This document shows positions 1 to 7,840 of a stretch of DNA of 60,591 nucleotides, one piece after another. Each line of letters opens with the position of its first letter. Position 1 is the first letter of the stretch. This stretch comes from Megamonas sp. UBA1796 (GTDB lineage Bacteria; Bacillota; Negativicutes; Selenomonadales; Selenomonadaceae). The notes under the pieces were generated by a model that had not been told where the DNA came from, searched no databases, and saw only the letters and a program-made list of their open reading frames with translations. Where the stretch lies: positions 1 to 60,591 of the forward strand of contig DCFU01000051.1 in assembly GCA_002319795.1 (NCBI GenBank). The letters are read 5' to 3'. The translations under genes and the position numbers were made by a program.

Positions 1-765
1 GGCGCCGATCTCGGCGCCGAGAAATTCCTCGATATCAAATGCCGTTTTGCCGGGATTCATCCGGATGCTGTGGTGATCGTCGCTACGGTACGTGCACTTA
101 AGATGCATGGGGGCATGCCGAAGAAAGAACTTACAAGGGTAGATATGAAGGCTCTGGAGGCAGGTCTTTCAAATCTTACGAAACATATCGAGAATATTCA
201 TAAATATGGACTGCCGACAGTGGTTGCTGTCAATGCGTTTCCTACCGACACAAAAGAAGAACTCGATTTTGTCGAGGCAAAATGCAGTGAGCTGGGTGCG
301 GAGGTAGCGCTCTCTGAGGTCTGGGCCAAGGGCGGTGCGGGCGGTCTTGTACTTGCTGGCAAAGTTGAAGAAGCGATGAAGAAGCCGACGAATTTCCGTT
401 TTATTTATGATATCAATGCCAGTGTGCCGGATAAGATTGCGGCGATTGCCAGGGAAATCTATGGAGCGGATGGTGTGGAATTTACCGCACAGGCAAAGAA
501 GGCACTGGAAGAAATCGAGGTGCTGGGCTTTGACAAGATGCCAGTCTGTATGGCAAAGACGCAGTATTCCTTGAGCGATGACCCGGCAAGGCTTGGACGC
601 CCGGAGGGTTTTGTGATCACGGTGCGTGAGCTGCGTATCTCGGCTGGGGCAGGCTTTATTGTTGCCCTTACCGGCAATATTCTTACGATGCCTGGTTTGC
701 CCAAGCATCCTGCGGCAGAAAATATGGATATCGATGTAAATGGCAAAATTACAGGCTTATTTTAA
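1..765 (+). CDS. fhs: Formate--tetrahydrofolate ligase, C-terminal part (5' truncated by window)
   Basis: This is the C-terminal 254 residues of 10-formyl-THF synthetase, which joins formate to tetrahydrofolate using ATP in cytosolic C1 metabolism. The frame is open from base 1, so the gene begins outside the window; a GTG at 70 is internal. Visible family segments are VVIVATVRALKMHGG near the start, GLPTVVAVNAFPTDT, KMPVCMAKTQYSLSDDP, and the C-terminal GFIVALTGNILTMPGLPKHP. The family is usually about 555 residues, so a little under half is seen. It ends in TAA only 15 bases before murI, so the two are probably co-transcribed. The MetF-like and Nfn genes downstream belong to the same C1/redox theme. 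Confidence 0.97.
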   Translation, partial: GADLGAEKFLDIKCRFAGIHPDAVVIVATVRALKMHGGMPKKELTRVDMKALEAGLSNLTKHIENIHKYGLPTVVAVNAFPTDTKEELDFVEAKCSELGAEVALSEVWAKGGAGGLVLAGKVEEAMKKPTNFRFIYDINASVPDKIAAIAREIYGADGVEFTAQAKKALEEIEVLGFDKMPVCMAKTQYSLSDDPARLGRPEGFVITVRELRISAGAGFIVALTGNILTMPGLPKHPAAENMDIDVNGKITGLF

Positions 766-780
766 AGAAGGTTGATAAGA

Positions 781-1551
781 ATGGAAACTGGGCAGTCAAT
801 AGGTGTTTTTGATTCCGGTTTGGGCGGAATAAGTGTCCTGCGGGAGATCGTTGCCCTGCTCCCCCAGGAGGATTATATTTATTATGGAGATTCGGGAAAC
901 GCACCTTATGGTGTACGTCCTGCAGCTGAAATCCATGCACTCACGATGAAGGGGCTGGAAATCCTTATATCCCAGGGTATAAAGGCGCTTGTAATTGCCT
1001 GCAATACGGCTACGAGCATTGCGGGCGAGGATATCCGCAGAAGATATCCCCGACTTCCTGTTATTGCCATAGAGCCGGCGCTTAAGCCTGCAGTCCTGAG
1101 CTGTAAAAATGGTACGATACTTGTCATGGCGACGAATGCTACGCTCAAGGAGGATAAGTTCCGCTGCCTCATGGAATCCTATGCGGGGCAGGCGGAAATT
1201 ATCAAGTGCCCGTGTCCAGGACTGGTGGAGTTTATCGAACGCGGCGAACTCGATTCTCCAGCGGTGGAAGAATTTCTGAGGAACCGGTTCGCTGAATTCA
1301 GCGGGAAGAACATTACCGGTATTGTGCTTGGCTGTACGCATTATCCTTTTGTACGGAGCATGATTCAAAAAGTAACAGGGTCAAAGGTAAGGATATTTGA
1401 TGGCGGAGCAGGGACGGCACGCCAGCTTGCACGACGTCTTAAGACAGCATCCCTGTTGAAATCGTCGGAAGAAAGCGGCAGCATCAAATGGTTGAACAGC
1501 TCACCAAATCCGGAAATTATAAATATGTCCAGGCACCTGTTCCGGGCCTGA
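781..1551 (+). CDS. murI: Glutamate racemase
   Basis: Converts L-glutamate to D-glutamate for peptidoglycan; cytosolic, 256 residues, normal for the family. The two catalytic cysteines lie in the expected contexts: ACNTATS in the N-terminal half and GCTHYPF in the C-terminal half. The N-terminal GVFDSGLGGISVL and GDSGNAPYG blocks are also typical. ATG at 781 is preferred over the in-frame TTG at 772, because AGAAGG at 766-771 sits nine bases before the ATG but overlaps the TTG. It follows fhs closely and is followed directly by a strong terminator, so it ends that transcript. Confidence 0.97.
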   Translation: METGQSIGVFDSGLGGISVLREIVALLPQEDYIYYGDSGNAPYGVRPAAEIHALTMKGLEILISQGIKALVIACNTATSIAGEDIRRRYPRLPVIAIEPALKPAVLSCKNGTILVMATNATLKEDKFRCLMESYAGQAEIIKCPCPGLVEFIERGELDSPAVEEFLRNRFAEFSGKNITGIVLGCTHYPFVRSMIQKVTGSKVRIFDGGAGTARQLARRLKTASLLKSSEESGSIKWLNSSPNPEIINMSRHLFRA

Positions 1552-1552
1552 A

Positions 1553-1611
1553 GAAAACATCCCCTTGGGATCTATGCGAATCCGGCAGCATAGATTTCAG
1601 GGGATGTTTTC
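1553..1611 (+). terminator. Two-tier hairpin terminator after murI
   Basis: GAAAACATCCCC (1553-1564) pairs with GGGGATGTTTTC (1600-1611). An inner stem ATCTATGC (1570-1577) pairs with GCATAGAT (1588-1595). The 3' arm runs straight into TTTTCTTTAAG. It starts two bases after the murI stop. Confidence 0.85.
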
Positions 1612-1834
1612 TTTAAGAAATTTACAGCTGTACGGTCAATTTTTCAGTGAGTTTTTGCAGCGGAGCAGTAGAGTTCCGGGGAAAACGTGCTTAGGAATAC
1701 AGGTTGCTGCATTTAAAATGTTCTAAGGACAGGACCGTCCAGGAGAAAAATGATTCCATATTATGCTATAAATCAGAAAAAAATATTTCTTGGATTACTT
1801 TTTTTAATTTATAAGAATAAATACGACAAAATAC

Positions 1835-1863
1835 TTGAAAAATCGACACAGAACATATAAAAT
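1835..1863 (+). promoter_or_regulatory. Vegetative promoter for the metF-nfnAB operon
   Basis: TTGAAA (1835-1840), 17 bases, TAAAAT (1858-1863). The start codon lies 160 bases downstream, leaving a long leader. The -10 element lies inside the left arm of the 1852-1895 inverted repeat, so a protein bound there would block transcription. Confidence 0.6.
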
Positions 1864-1895
1864 AATAAAAGAATGCGTTTATTATTTTATATGTT
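1852..1895 (+). repeat. Perfect 18-bp inverted repeat overlapping the promoter
   Basis: AACATATAAAATAATAAA (1852-1869) and TTTATTATTTTATATGTT (1878-1895) are exact reverse complements separated by AGAATGCG. It covers the -10 box and start site of the promoter at 1835-1863. It could be an operator or an AT-only hairpin. The lack of a GC core and its position at the promoter favour an operator. Confidence 0.75.
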
Positions 1896-2022
1896 TTACT
1901 TATGATATGAGCAGGAACGGAGGGCTTGCCAAACGCAGCAAAACCGAATAAAATAGGAAATGGACGCATGCAGGCAAAAAGCAAAGAGGCGTTATTAAGG
2001 AAAATAGATTAGGGTGAATACT

Positions 2023-2775
2023 ATGAAAAAAGTATTTGTGGAGCTTGTTCCGCGCACTGAAGAAGCACTGCGGGAAGAGTTGCAGCTTTTGCAGGAAAAC
2101 ATACAGGGAATTGATGTCATCAATGTACCGGATCTTTTGCGTTATGAGGTACGGAGCTGGCAGGGAGCCCAAATAGCCCGGGAATTTTTTCCGGCCTCTA
2201 TGCCACATATCCGTGCTATGGATATCAATCTGGATGTACCTCTGCCAATGGCAGATTATCTTTTGGAGCATGATATCTGCGAGGTGCTTGTTATTGAAGG
2301 GGATCCGCCACAGGATATGATGCATACGGTATATCCAACCGTGAGTACGGATGTCATCCGCAAATTCCGGGTAGAAATGCCCGGTGTACGTGTCTATGCG
2401 GGAATTGACCAGTATCGCGGCAGTATGCGCGAGGAGCTTTACCGCATCCGGCGCAAGCTGCAGGCCGGTGCGGCAGGCTTTTTTACACAGCCATTTTTTG
2501 ATATACGTTATATGGAGATTTATGCAGATATGCTTGAGGATATGAAGCTTGACATCTGCTGGGGAGTTTCACCCGTGATGTCCAAACGCTCTCAAAGCTA
2601 TTGGGAGCTCAAGAATAATGTAGTGTTTCCGAAGAACTTTGCGCCTACACTTGAATGGAGCATAGATTTTGCCAGACATGTATGGGAATTTGCTGAAAAA
2701 AAGGAAAACAGCGTCTATATGATGCCGATAAAAACGAATCTCCTCGCATATCTCAGCGGAGTTTTCGCCAAGTAA
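2023..2775 (+). CDS. Methylenetetrahydrofolate reductase (MetF-like, short form)
   Basis: Predicted to reduce 5,10-methylene-THF to 5-methyl-THF, an FAD enzyme of the cytosolic C1 pool. At 250 residues it is shorter and more divergent than the usual MetF of about 290. Family landmarks are still clear: VLVIEGDPPQD near residue 95, the barrel segment AGAAGFFTQPFFD near 155, and VSPVMSKRS near 185. ATG 2023 is chosen over GTG 2014 because AGGGTG (2011-2016) is spaced six bases from it. It has its own promoter and dyad upstream and is followed by nfnA after 49 bases. That arrangement suggests its electrons are handled together with the Nfn complex. The exact electron donor cannot be read from sequence. 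Confidence 0.8.
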   Translation: MKKVFVELVPRTEEALREELQLLQENIQGIDVINVPDLLRYEVRSWQGAQIAREFFPASMPHIRAMDINLDVPLPMADYLLEHDICEVLVIEGDPPQDMMHTVYPTVSTDVIRKFRVEMPGVRVYAGIDQYRGSMREELYRIRRKLQAGAAGFFTQPFFDIRYMEIYADMLEDMKLDICWGVSPVMSKRSQSYWELKNNVVFPKNFAPTLEWSIDFARHVWEFAEKKENSVYMMPIKTNLLAYLSGVFAK

Positions 2776-2824
2776 GCCAATTCCTTCCATACATTTATAT
2801 TATGATCTAAGGGGAGAGTGACCT

Positions 2825-3670
2825 ATGTTTAAGATTTTGGATAAAAAGGTGCTTTCGCCGGGTGTATATCAGTTTGATATCGAAGCACCCCGCGTTGCCA
2901 AAAAGGCCGAACCAGGACAATTTATCGTTCTGCGCGTCAATGAGGAAGGAGAGCGTATTCCTCTGACCATTGCGGATTTTGACCGTGCCAAAGGAACGAT
3001 TACAATCATTTTCCAGGCAGTTGGAGCATCAACAGAACTTTTGGGCTCTATGAATGCAGGTGAGTCACTTCTTGATTTCGTTGGTCCGCTTGGCCAGCCG
3101 TCTCATATTCAGGGGGGCATGGGCACGATTGTCTGCATCGGTGGCGGCATCGGCGTGGCACCGGTTTATCCGATAGCCAGAGGGATGAAAGATGCCGGCA
3201 ATAAGGTCATTTCTATTATGGGTGCGAAGACGAAGGATATACTTATCCTTGAGGATGCAATGAAGGCTGCGAGCAATGAAGTGCTTGTAACGACGGATGA
3301 TGGTTCTTATGGCATCAAGGGTTTTGTAACGACGGCTTTGCAGCAGCTTGTGGATCGCGGCGAGAAGATAGACCAGGTTACGGCTATCGGACCTGTCGTT
3401 ATGATGCGCAGTGTTGTTGAAGCTACACGCCCGCTCGGAATCAAGACTATCGTGAGCCTGAACCCTATCATGGTGGATGGCACGGGTATGTGCGGCGGCT
3501 GCCGTGTACAGGTTGGTGACGAGACGAAGTTTGCCTGTGTGGATGGACCGGAATTTGACGGACATATCGTGGACTTTAAGGGACTTATGTCGCGTCAGCG
3601 CATGTACCGGGAGCAGGAAACCGTGGAAAAGGATCATGCTTGTCATATCGGACTTGGAGGGAAAAAATAA
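2825..3670 (+). CDS. nfnA: NADH-dependent ferredoxin:NADP+ oxidoreductase, small (NfnA-type) subunit
   Basis: An FAD/NAD-binding reductase of the ferredoxin-NADP-reductase/PyrK family, 281 residues. It has an N-terminal FAD barrel (PGQFIVLRVNEEGERIPLT), a nucleotide domain (IGGGIGVAPVYPIARG), and a C-terminal [2Fe-2S] cysteine cluster in GMCGGCRVQVGDETKFACVD. With the next gene it matches the electron-bifurcating Nfn transhydrogenase, which balances NADH, NADPH and ferredoxin in anaerobes. Homologues are often annotated sulfide dehydrogenase or dihydroorotate dehydrogenase-like. ATG 2825 follows AGGGGAGAG. The stop TAA shares its last A with the ATG of nfnB, indicating translational coupling. 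Confidence 0.9.
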   Translation: MFKILDKKVLSPGVYQFDIEAPRVAKKAEPGQFIVLRVNEEGERIPLTIADFDRAKGTITIIFQAVGASTELLGSMNAGESLLDFVGPLGQPSHIQGGMGTIVCIGGGIGVAPVYPIARGMKDAGNKVISIMGAKTKDILILEDAMKAASNEVLVTTDDGSYGIKGFVTTALQQLVDRGEKIDQVTAIGPVVMMRSVVEATRPLGIKTIVSLNPIMVDGTGMCGGCRVQVGDETKFACVDGPEFDGHIVDFKGLMSRQRMYREQETVEKDHACHIGLGGKK

Positions 3671-5073
3671 TGGCGCTTTCTTTAAAGAAGCATAAAATGC
3701 CGGAGCAGGACCCGAAGGTCCGTGCACATAATTTTGACGAGGTATCCTTGGGTTACGATGAGGAAACGGCTGTGTCCGAAGCGGAACGCTGCCTGAATTG
3801 CAAAGTGCCGCAGTGCCGCAAGGGATGCCCTGTACAGGTTGATATCCCAGCTTTCATTGCTAAAATCAAGGAGCGCGACTTTGACGGCGCTATTGATAAA
3901 ATCAAGGAAACCAATTCTCTGCCGGCTGTCTGCGGACGTGTCTGCCCGCAGGAGAACCAGTGCGAAAAGTACTGTGTACTTGGCAATAAGGGTGAATCGG
4001 TTGCGATTGGCCGCCTTGAGCGCTTTGCGGCAGACAATGATATGGCAAAAAATAAAGAAGTAAAGTCTGTCAGTTTTGCAGCGGCTGCACAAAAGGTTGC
4101 GGTTATCGGTGCAGGTCCGGCAGGGCTTTCAGCGGCTGGAGACCTTGCAAAGAAGGGCTACCGTGTAACAATTTTTGAGGCATTGCATACGGCTGGCGGG
4201 GTGCTGTCGTATGGCATTCCGGAATTTCGTTTGCCGAAAGATAACATAGTCAAGAAGGAAATAGCCAATCTTGAGAAGCTCGGCGTAAAAATAGAGGTCG
4301 ACTCTGTGGTGGGCAGATTGTTCACGATAGACGAGCTTATGCAGGAAGAAGGCTTTGATGCTGTGTTTGTGGGGACTGGTGCAGGGCTTCCTCATTTTAT
4401 GCATATTCCGGGTGAAAATCTCAATGGTGTTTATTCCGCGAATGAATTCCTTACGCGCTGCAACCTCATGAAGGCATATAAGTTCCCTGAATATGCGACA
4501 CCAATCCACGTGGGCAAAAACGTCGCTGTCGTTGGCGGTGGCAATGTGGCTATGGATGCGGCACGTACTTCACTGCGCCTTGGTGCGGAACATGTTTATA
4601 TCGTCTATCGCCGCGGCGAGGATGAGCTTCCGGCGCGACGCGAAGAAGTGCATCATGCTAAAGAAGAGGGCATTGATTTCCGTCTCCTCAACAATCCGGT
4701 CGAGGTACTTGGTGATGAAAACGGCTGGGTCAGCGAGCTGCGCTGCATAAAAATGGAGCTGGGCGAGCCGGATGCATCTGGACGGCGGCGTCCGGTAGCT
4801 GTACCGGGTTCGGAGTTCAATCTGGCGGTTGATACGGTTGTCATCGCTATTGGGCAGGGACCAAATCCAATCGTTGCCTCTACAACGCCTGGTATGGACA
4901 CCACGAAGCGCGGCAATATTATTGCTGATGAAGAAAGCGGCGCGACGACCAAGGAAGGCGTTTTCGCCGGCGGTGATATCGTTACGGGTGCTGCTACCGT
5001 TATCCTCGCTATGGGAGCGGGTAAAAAGGCTGCAGCGGCTATGGATGCATATCTTCAGAAAAAACGCGCATGA
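3670..5073 (+). CDS. nfnB: NfnB-type subunit (glutamate synthase small-chain-like, FAD and 4Fe-4S)
   Basis: Large subunit partner of the preceding gene, 467 residues. The N-terminal cysteine region (CLNCKVPQCRKGCPV, then CGRVCPQENQCEKYC) would hold two [4Fe-4S] clusters. GAGPAGLSAAGDLAKKGY near residue 145 is the first FAD dinucleotide fold, and VVGGGNVAMDAARTSLRLG near 285 the NADP(H) fold. The late GVFAGGDIVTGAATVILAMG closes the FAD domain. It resembles the GltD family, but the partner is NfnA rather than a glutamate synthase large chain, so Nfn is preferred. GGAGGG at 3656-3661 decides the start at 3670; the in-frame extension to 3640 overlaps nfnA and has no ribosome site. Confidence 0.9.
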   Translation: MALSLKKHKMPEQDPKVRAHNFDEVSLGYDEETAVSEAERCLNCKVPQCRKGCPVQVDIPAFIAKIKERDFDGAIDKIKETNSLPAVCGRVCPQENQCEKYCVLGNKGESVAIGRLERFAADNDMAKNKEVKSVSFAAAAQKVAVIGAGPAGLSAAGDLAKKGYRVTIFEALHTAGGVLSYGIPEFRLPKDNIVKKEIANLEKLGVKIEVDSVVGRLFTIDELMQEEGFDAVFVGTGAGLPHFMHIPGENLNGVYSANEFLTRCNLMKAYKFPEYATPIHVGKNVAVVGGGNVAMDAARTSLRLGAEHVYIVYRRGEDELPARREEVHHAKEEGIDFRLLNNPVEVLGDENGWVSELRCIKMELGEPDASGRRRPVAVPGSEFNLAVDTVVIAIGQGPNPIVASTTPGMDTTKRGNIIADEESGATTKEGVFAGGDIVTGAATVILAMGAGKKAAAAMDAYLQKKRA

Positions 5074-5106
5074 TTTTTGCGTAGGAGATTATAAACTTTT
5101 GTTTTG

Positions 5107-5133
5107 CAGCCCGCATGCTATTTATGCGGGCTG
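5107..5133 (+). terminator. Hairpin after nfnB
   Basis: CAGCCCGCAT (5107-5116) pairs with ATGCGGGCTG (5124-5133), a perfect 10-bp stem with a 7-base loop. It is followed only by TGATATTTCG, so it is a weak or partial terminator. Confidence 0.55.
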
Positions 5134-5178
5134 TGATATTTCGTGCTGGGTATCAAGTGACGAAAGGAAGGTGGGCTT

Positions 5179-6561
5179 GTGGGCCAGAGTTTGCTTGTAA
5201 AAGATATCGAGACGCTTGTGAGCTGTGATGAAGAAGACAGGGTGCTTTCTGGGGTAAATATGCTTGTCGAGAATGGTGTCATTACCTATATTGGCAGGGA
5301 TATGCGACAGGCTGATAAGGTATTGGATGCCTCACATATGGTGGTTTATCCGGGACTGATTAATACGCATCATCATCTTTACCAGATTTTTAGCCGGAAT
5401 CTGCCTGAGGTACAGAAAATGGAACTTTTTCCCTGGCTCAGATATCTTTATGGAATATGGAAGAATCTGAACGAGGAGATTGTATATAACGCATCCTTGG
5501 TCGGTATGGGCGAGCTGTTGAAGTATGGCTGTACGACCTGCTTTGACCATCATTATGTTTTTCCGGCCGATGGCGGCGATCTGCTTGCCGGCCAGTTTGC
5601 TGCAGCGGATCTACTGGGTATGCGTTTTCATGCCTCGCGCGGCAGTATGTCGCTGAGTGAAAAGGATGGCGGACTGCCACCGGATTCTGTAGTGCAGACA
5701 ACCACAGAGATATTGCGCGATTCACAGCGTGCTATTGAAAAATATCATGATGCTTCGCGTTATGCTATGCATCGTGTCGCACTTGCCCCCTGCTCGCCGT
5801 TCAGCGTAACGCAGGAACTCATGTGTGAGTCTGCTGTACTGGCGCGCAGTTTTGGCGTACGTTTGCATACGCATCTGGCGGAGACTATCGCCGAAGAACG
5901 CTATACACTTGATCATTATGGGCTGCGTCCGCTGGCTTACATGGAAAAGCTGGGCTGGCTGGGCGGTGATGTATGGTTTGCCCATGGGATACATTTCAAT
6001 GATGATGAGCTTCGACTTTTGCAGCAGACGGGCACAGGAATTGCGCATTGCCCTATCTCCAACATGAAACTGGCTTCCGGTATCGCACGTGTGCCGGACA
6101 TGCTGCGTATGGGAATTCATGTAGGACTGGCTGTGGATGGCAGCGCCAGCAATGATGGCTCTAATCTTTTGGAAGAGATGCGTGTGGCATATCTCCTGCA
6201 TCGGCTTAAATCCAGCGCGCAGGCACCAGATGGCTATGCTATATTGAAAATGGCCACCACGGGCAGTGCACAGTTACTGGGACGTGATGATATCGGCAGT
6301 TTGCAAACCGGCATGGCTGGTGATTTTTTCCTTATCGATAAGCGCAGACTGGAGCTGGTGGCTGCTATGCAGGATCCAGGTGCTGTATTGGCAACTGTAG
6401 GGTATAAGCAGCCCGTTGACTATACCGTGGTGAATGGATGCGTGGTTGTAGAGCAAGGCCGCCTTACGGGAGTAGATGAAGAGAGACTGTGCCTCCATGC
6501 CAATCACATAGCAACAGGGTATTTACAAAGAAAAAATGAAAAAGAGGATTCTTTCCAATGA
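5179..6561 (+). CDS. 8-oxoguanine deaminase-type amidohydrolase
   Basis: A metal-dependent cytosolic deaminase of the ATZ/TRZ amidohydrolase group, 460 residues. Metal and catalytic motifs are in order: GLINTHHHLYQ near residue 60, HTHLAET near 230, AHGIHF near 265, and LAVDGSASNDGSNLLEEMR near 317. The SASNDGS block and the long loop between HHHL and HTHLAE are characteristic of 8-oxoguanine deaminases, which release ammonia from 8-oxoguanine to give urate. Related atrazine or guanine deaminases remain possible. GTG 5179 is chosen from AAGGAAGGTG at 5164-5173. Its end overlaps the next gene by four bases (ATGA). Together with the exonuclease downstream it may deal with damaged nucleobases, which is inference. 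Confidence 0.85.
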   Translation: MGQSLLVKDIETLVSCDEEDRVLSGVNMLVENGVITYIGRDMRQADKVLDASHMVVYPGLINTHHHLYQIFSRNLPEVQKMELFPWLRYLYGIWKNLNEEIVYNASLVGMGELLKYGCTTCFDHHYVFPADGGDLLAGQFAAADLLGMRFHASRGSMSLSEKDGGLPPDSVVQTTTEILRDSQRAIEKYHDASRYAMHRVALAPCSPFSVTQELMCESAVLARSFGVRLHTHLAETIAEERYTLDHYGLRPLAYMEKLGWLGGDVWFAHGIHFNDDELRLLQQTGTGIAHCPISNMKLASGIARVPDMLRMGIHVGLAVDGSASNDGSNLLEEMRVAYLLHRLKSSAQAPDGYAILKMATTGSAQLLGRDDIGSLQTGMAGDFFLIDKRRLELVAAMQDPGAVLATVGYKQPVDYTVVNGCVVVEQGRLTGVDEERLCLHANHIATGYLQRKNEKEDSFQ

Positions 6562-7115
6562 TGAATTTTATGGCAATTGATTTTGAGACGGCTTCCAGCC
6601 GTCCGGATTCTGCCTGTAGCGTTGCAGTTGTAGAGGTGAAGGACGGAAAAATCATGGACTCTTATTATACGCTGATACGGCCGCCGCAAATGTATTTCCA
6701 TCCTATTAATATTCAAATCCATGGCATCCGGCCGGGCGATGTCCGGGACAAGCCGTCGTTCGCCGGCATATGGCCGGAGCTTAAAAAGCGTTTAGAGGGG
6801 CGTATCGTAGTAGCACATAATGCGCAGTTTGATATGCGCGTTTTGCGCGCTTCGCTTGACACAGCCGGACTCACAGCACCGCGTTTTTTGCATTGCTGTA
6901 CGGTGAGCCTGTCGCGGCGTGCATGGCCGGAGCTCAAGAATCATAAGCTTGATACAGTGGGGGATTATCTGCATATTGAATTTCAGCACCATAACGCACT
7001 TGCTGATGCGCGTACTTGTGCAGAAATTCCGCTGTATGCAGGTCGGAAATTCGATATAGAGGACTTGCCTGCGCTTGCCGCTGCTATGCATGTAGCGGTA
7101 AAGCCATTTAAATGA
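6558..7115 (+). CDS. DnaQ-family 3'-5' exonuclease (DEDDh)
   Basis: A small exonuclease of the DNA polymerase III epsilon-like family, 185 residues. All five catalytic positions are visible: the Asp-Glu pair in AIDFETASS at the N-terminus, Asp in VVAHNAQFDMRVL near residue 93, and the His/Asp pair in FQHHNALADARTCAE near 155. It has no polymerase or helicase domain. Stand-alone members act in DNA repair or RNA trimming; which applies here cannot be told. Two ATG codons (6558 and 6561) are equally possible behind AAAGAGG; 6558 gives a 4-base overlap with the deaminase. DUF523 follows after 12 bases. Confidence 0.88.
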   Translation: MMNFMAIDFETASSRPDSACSVAVVEVKDGKIMDSYYTLIRPPQMYFHPINIQIHGIRPGDVRDKPSFAGIWPELKKRLEGRIVVAHNAQFDMRVLRASLDTAGLTAPRFLHCCTVSLSRRAWPELKNHKLDTVGDYLHIEFQHHNALADARTCAEIPLYAGRKFDIEDLPALAAAMHVAVKPFK

Positions 7116-7127
7116 GGAAGCGAGAGG

Positions 7128-7619
7128 ATGATTGTAGTAAGTGCCTGTCTTCTGGGGCATAAGACCAAATATGACGGCGGTTCGAATCCAAATGCGTTGT
7201 TGATCAAATACAACGAACGCGGAAGGTTCATCACGGTGTGCCCGGAATGCCTCGGGCAGCTGCCAGTACCACGTTTGCCCGCAGAAATACAGGAGGGAAC
7301 TGGTAAAAAAGTATGGAGTGGCAAGGCCTGCGTTAAGAATATGCAGGGTGATGATTTTACAAATAACTTTATTCGTGGTGCGAATAAGGCTTTGCAGACT
7401 GTGCAAGCTTATAAAATCAGAGTAGCAATTTTGAAGGAAAACAGTCCGTCCTGCGGAGTTTGTACAATTTACGATGGCAGCTTTGCTGGCAGGAAAATCA
7501 AGGGAAGTGGTGTATGTGCGGCGCTTTTGGAAGCCAATGGCATACGCCTCTATACAGAGAAAAATATCAGTGAGGCTCTGCTGGAGAAACTTTTAGTCGA
7601 AGATGAAATGGAAGATTGA
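7128..7619 (+). CDS. DUF523 family protein
   Basis: A 163-residue cysteine-containing protein of unknown function. Family signatures are the N-terminal VSACLLGHKTKYDGG, then TVCPECLGQLPVPR near residue 42, and the C-terminal LKENSPSCGVCTIYDGSF near 103. The repeated CxxC-like pairs suggest metal binding or redox activity, but no function is established that I can cite. It starts at ATG 7128 behind GAGAGG. It is probably co-transcribed with the exonuclease. Its last codons overlap the -35 box of the tRNA-Leu promoter. Confidence 0.85.
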   Translation: MIVVSACLLGHKTKYDGGSNPNALLIKYNERGRFITVCPECLGQLPVPRLPAEIQEGTGKKVWSGKACVKNMQGDDFTNNFIRGANKALQTVQAYKIRVAILKENSPSCGVCTIYDGSFAGRKIKGSGVCAALLEANGIRLYTEKNISEALLEKLLVEDEMED

Positions 7620-7645
7620 CAGCCTTTTCATCCTTGTGCTAAAAT
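7616..7645 (+). promoter_or_regulatory. Promoter of tRNA-Leu
   Basis: TTGACA (7616-7621), 18 bases, TAAAAT (7640-7645). A consensus -35 box that overlaps the stop codon of the preceding gene. The mature tRNA starts 23 bases after the -10. Confidence 0.75.
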
Positions 7646-7668
7646 AGAAAAGTTGATGTAATCAGCTT

Positions 7669-7753
7669 GCGGGCGTGGCGGAACTGGCAGACGCGCTGGA
7701 TTTAGGATCCAGTGCCGCAAGGCATGGAGGTTCGATTCCTCTCGTCCGCACCA
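7669..7753 (+). tRNA. tRNA-Leu (anticodon TAG)
   Basis: An 85-base class II tRNA with encoded CCA. The acceptor GCGGGCG (7669-7675) pairs with CGTCCGC (7743-7749), with one G-T. The anticodon stem CTGGA/TCCAG encloses the loop TTTAGGA, giving TAG, which reads CUA. The long variable arm and the TTCGATTC T-loop are as expected for leucine tRNAs. It stands alone with its own promoter and terminator. An insertion sequence lies immediately downstream. Confidence 0.96.
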
Positions 7754-7793
7754 TTATATTCGAATTTAAGCGTATCCTTGATACGAAGAAAAG

Positions 7794-7839
7794 AAAAAGC
7801 TTAGATACCTTTATTTTATAAGGGTTCTAAGCTTTTTTT
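7794..7839 (+). terminator. Terminator of tRNA-Leu
   Basis: AAAAAGCTTAGA (7794-7805) pairs with TCTAAGCTTTTT (7826-7837), followed by further T. The loop region adds an ACCTT/AAGGGT pairing. Confidence 0.85.
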
Positions 7840-7840
7840 A

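Larger units (their letters stand above)
1612..2022 (+). other. Intergenic region upstream of the metF-like gene
   Basis: About 410 bases without a gene. The first 200 bases show nothing I recognise. The second half holds a promoter (1835-1863), a perfect 18-bp dyad overlapping it (1852-1895), and a roughly 120-base untranslated leader. In the leader GCTTGCC near 1924 could pair with GGCAAAAAGC near 1972. No known riboswitch class was matched. Confidence 0.6.

Noticed and set aside
796..1368. Long open frame on the minus strand opposite murI
   Set aside because: It lies fully inside a well-supported gene, has no ribosome site and no recognisable protein family; a shadow frame. The same applies to 3065-3727 and 37410-38312 on the minus strand.
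1910..1990. Possible cyclic-di-GMP (GEMM-type) riboswitch before the metF-like gene, suggested by GCCAAACG and GGACGCA
   Set aside because: The spacing and the conserved core of the aptamer do not match, and no GNRA tetraloop/receptor arrangement could be drawn; kept only as an unclassified leader.
7669..7753. tRNA-Leu as an integration site for a genomic island
   Set aside because: No repeat of the tRNA 3' end was found at the other side of the accessory block and no integrase gene is present.
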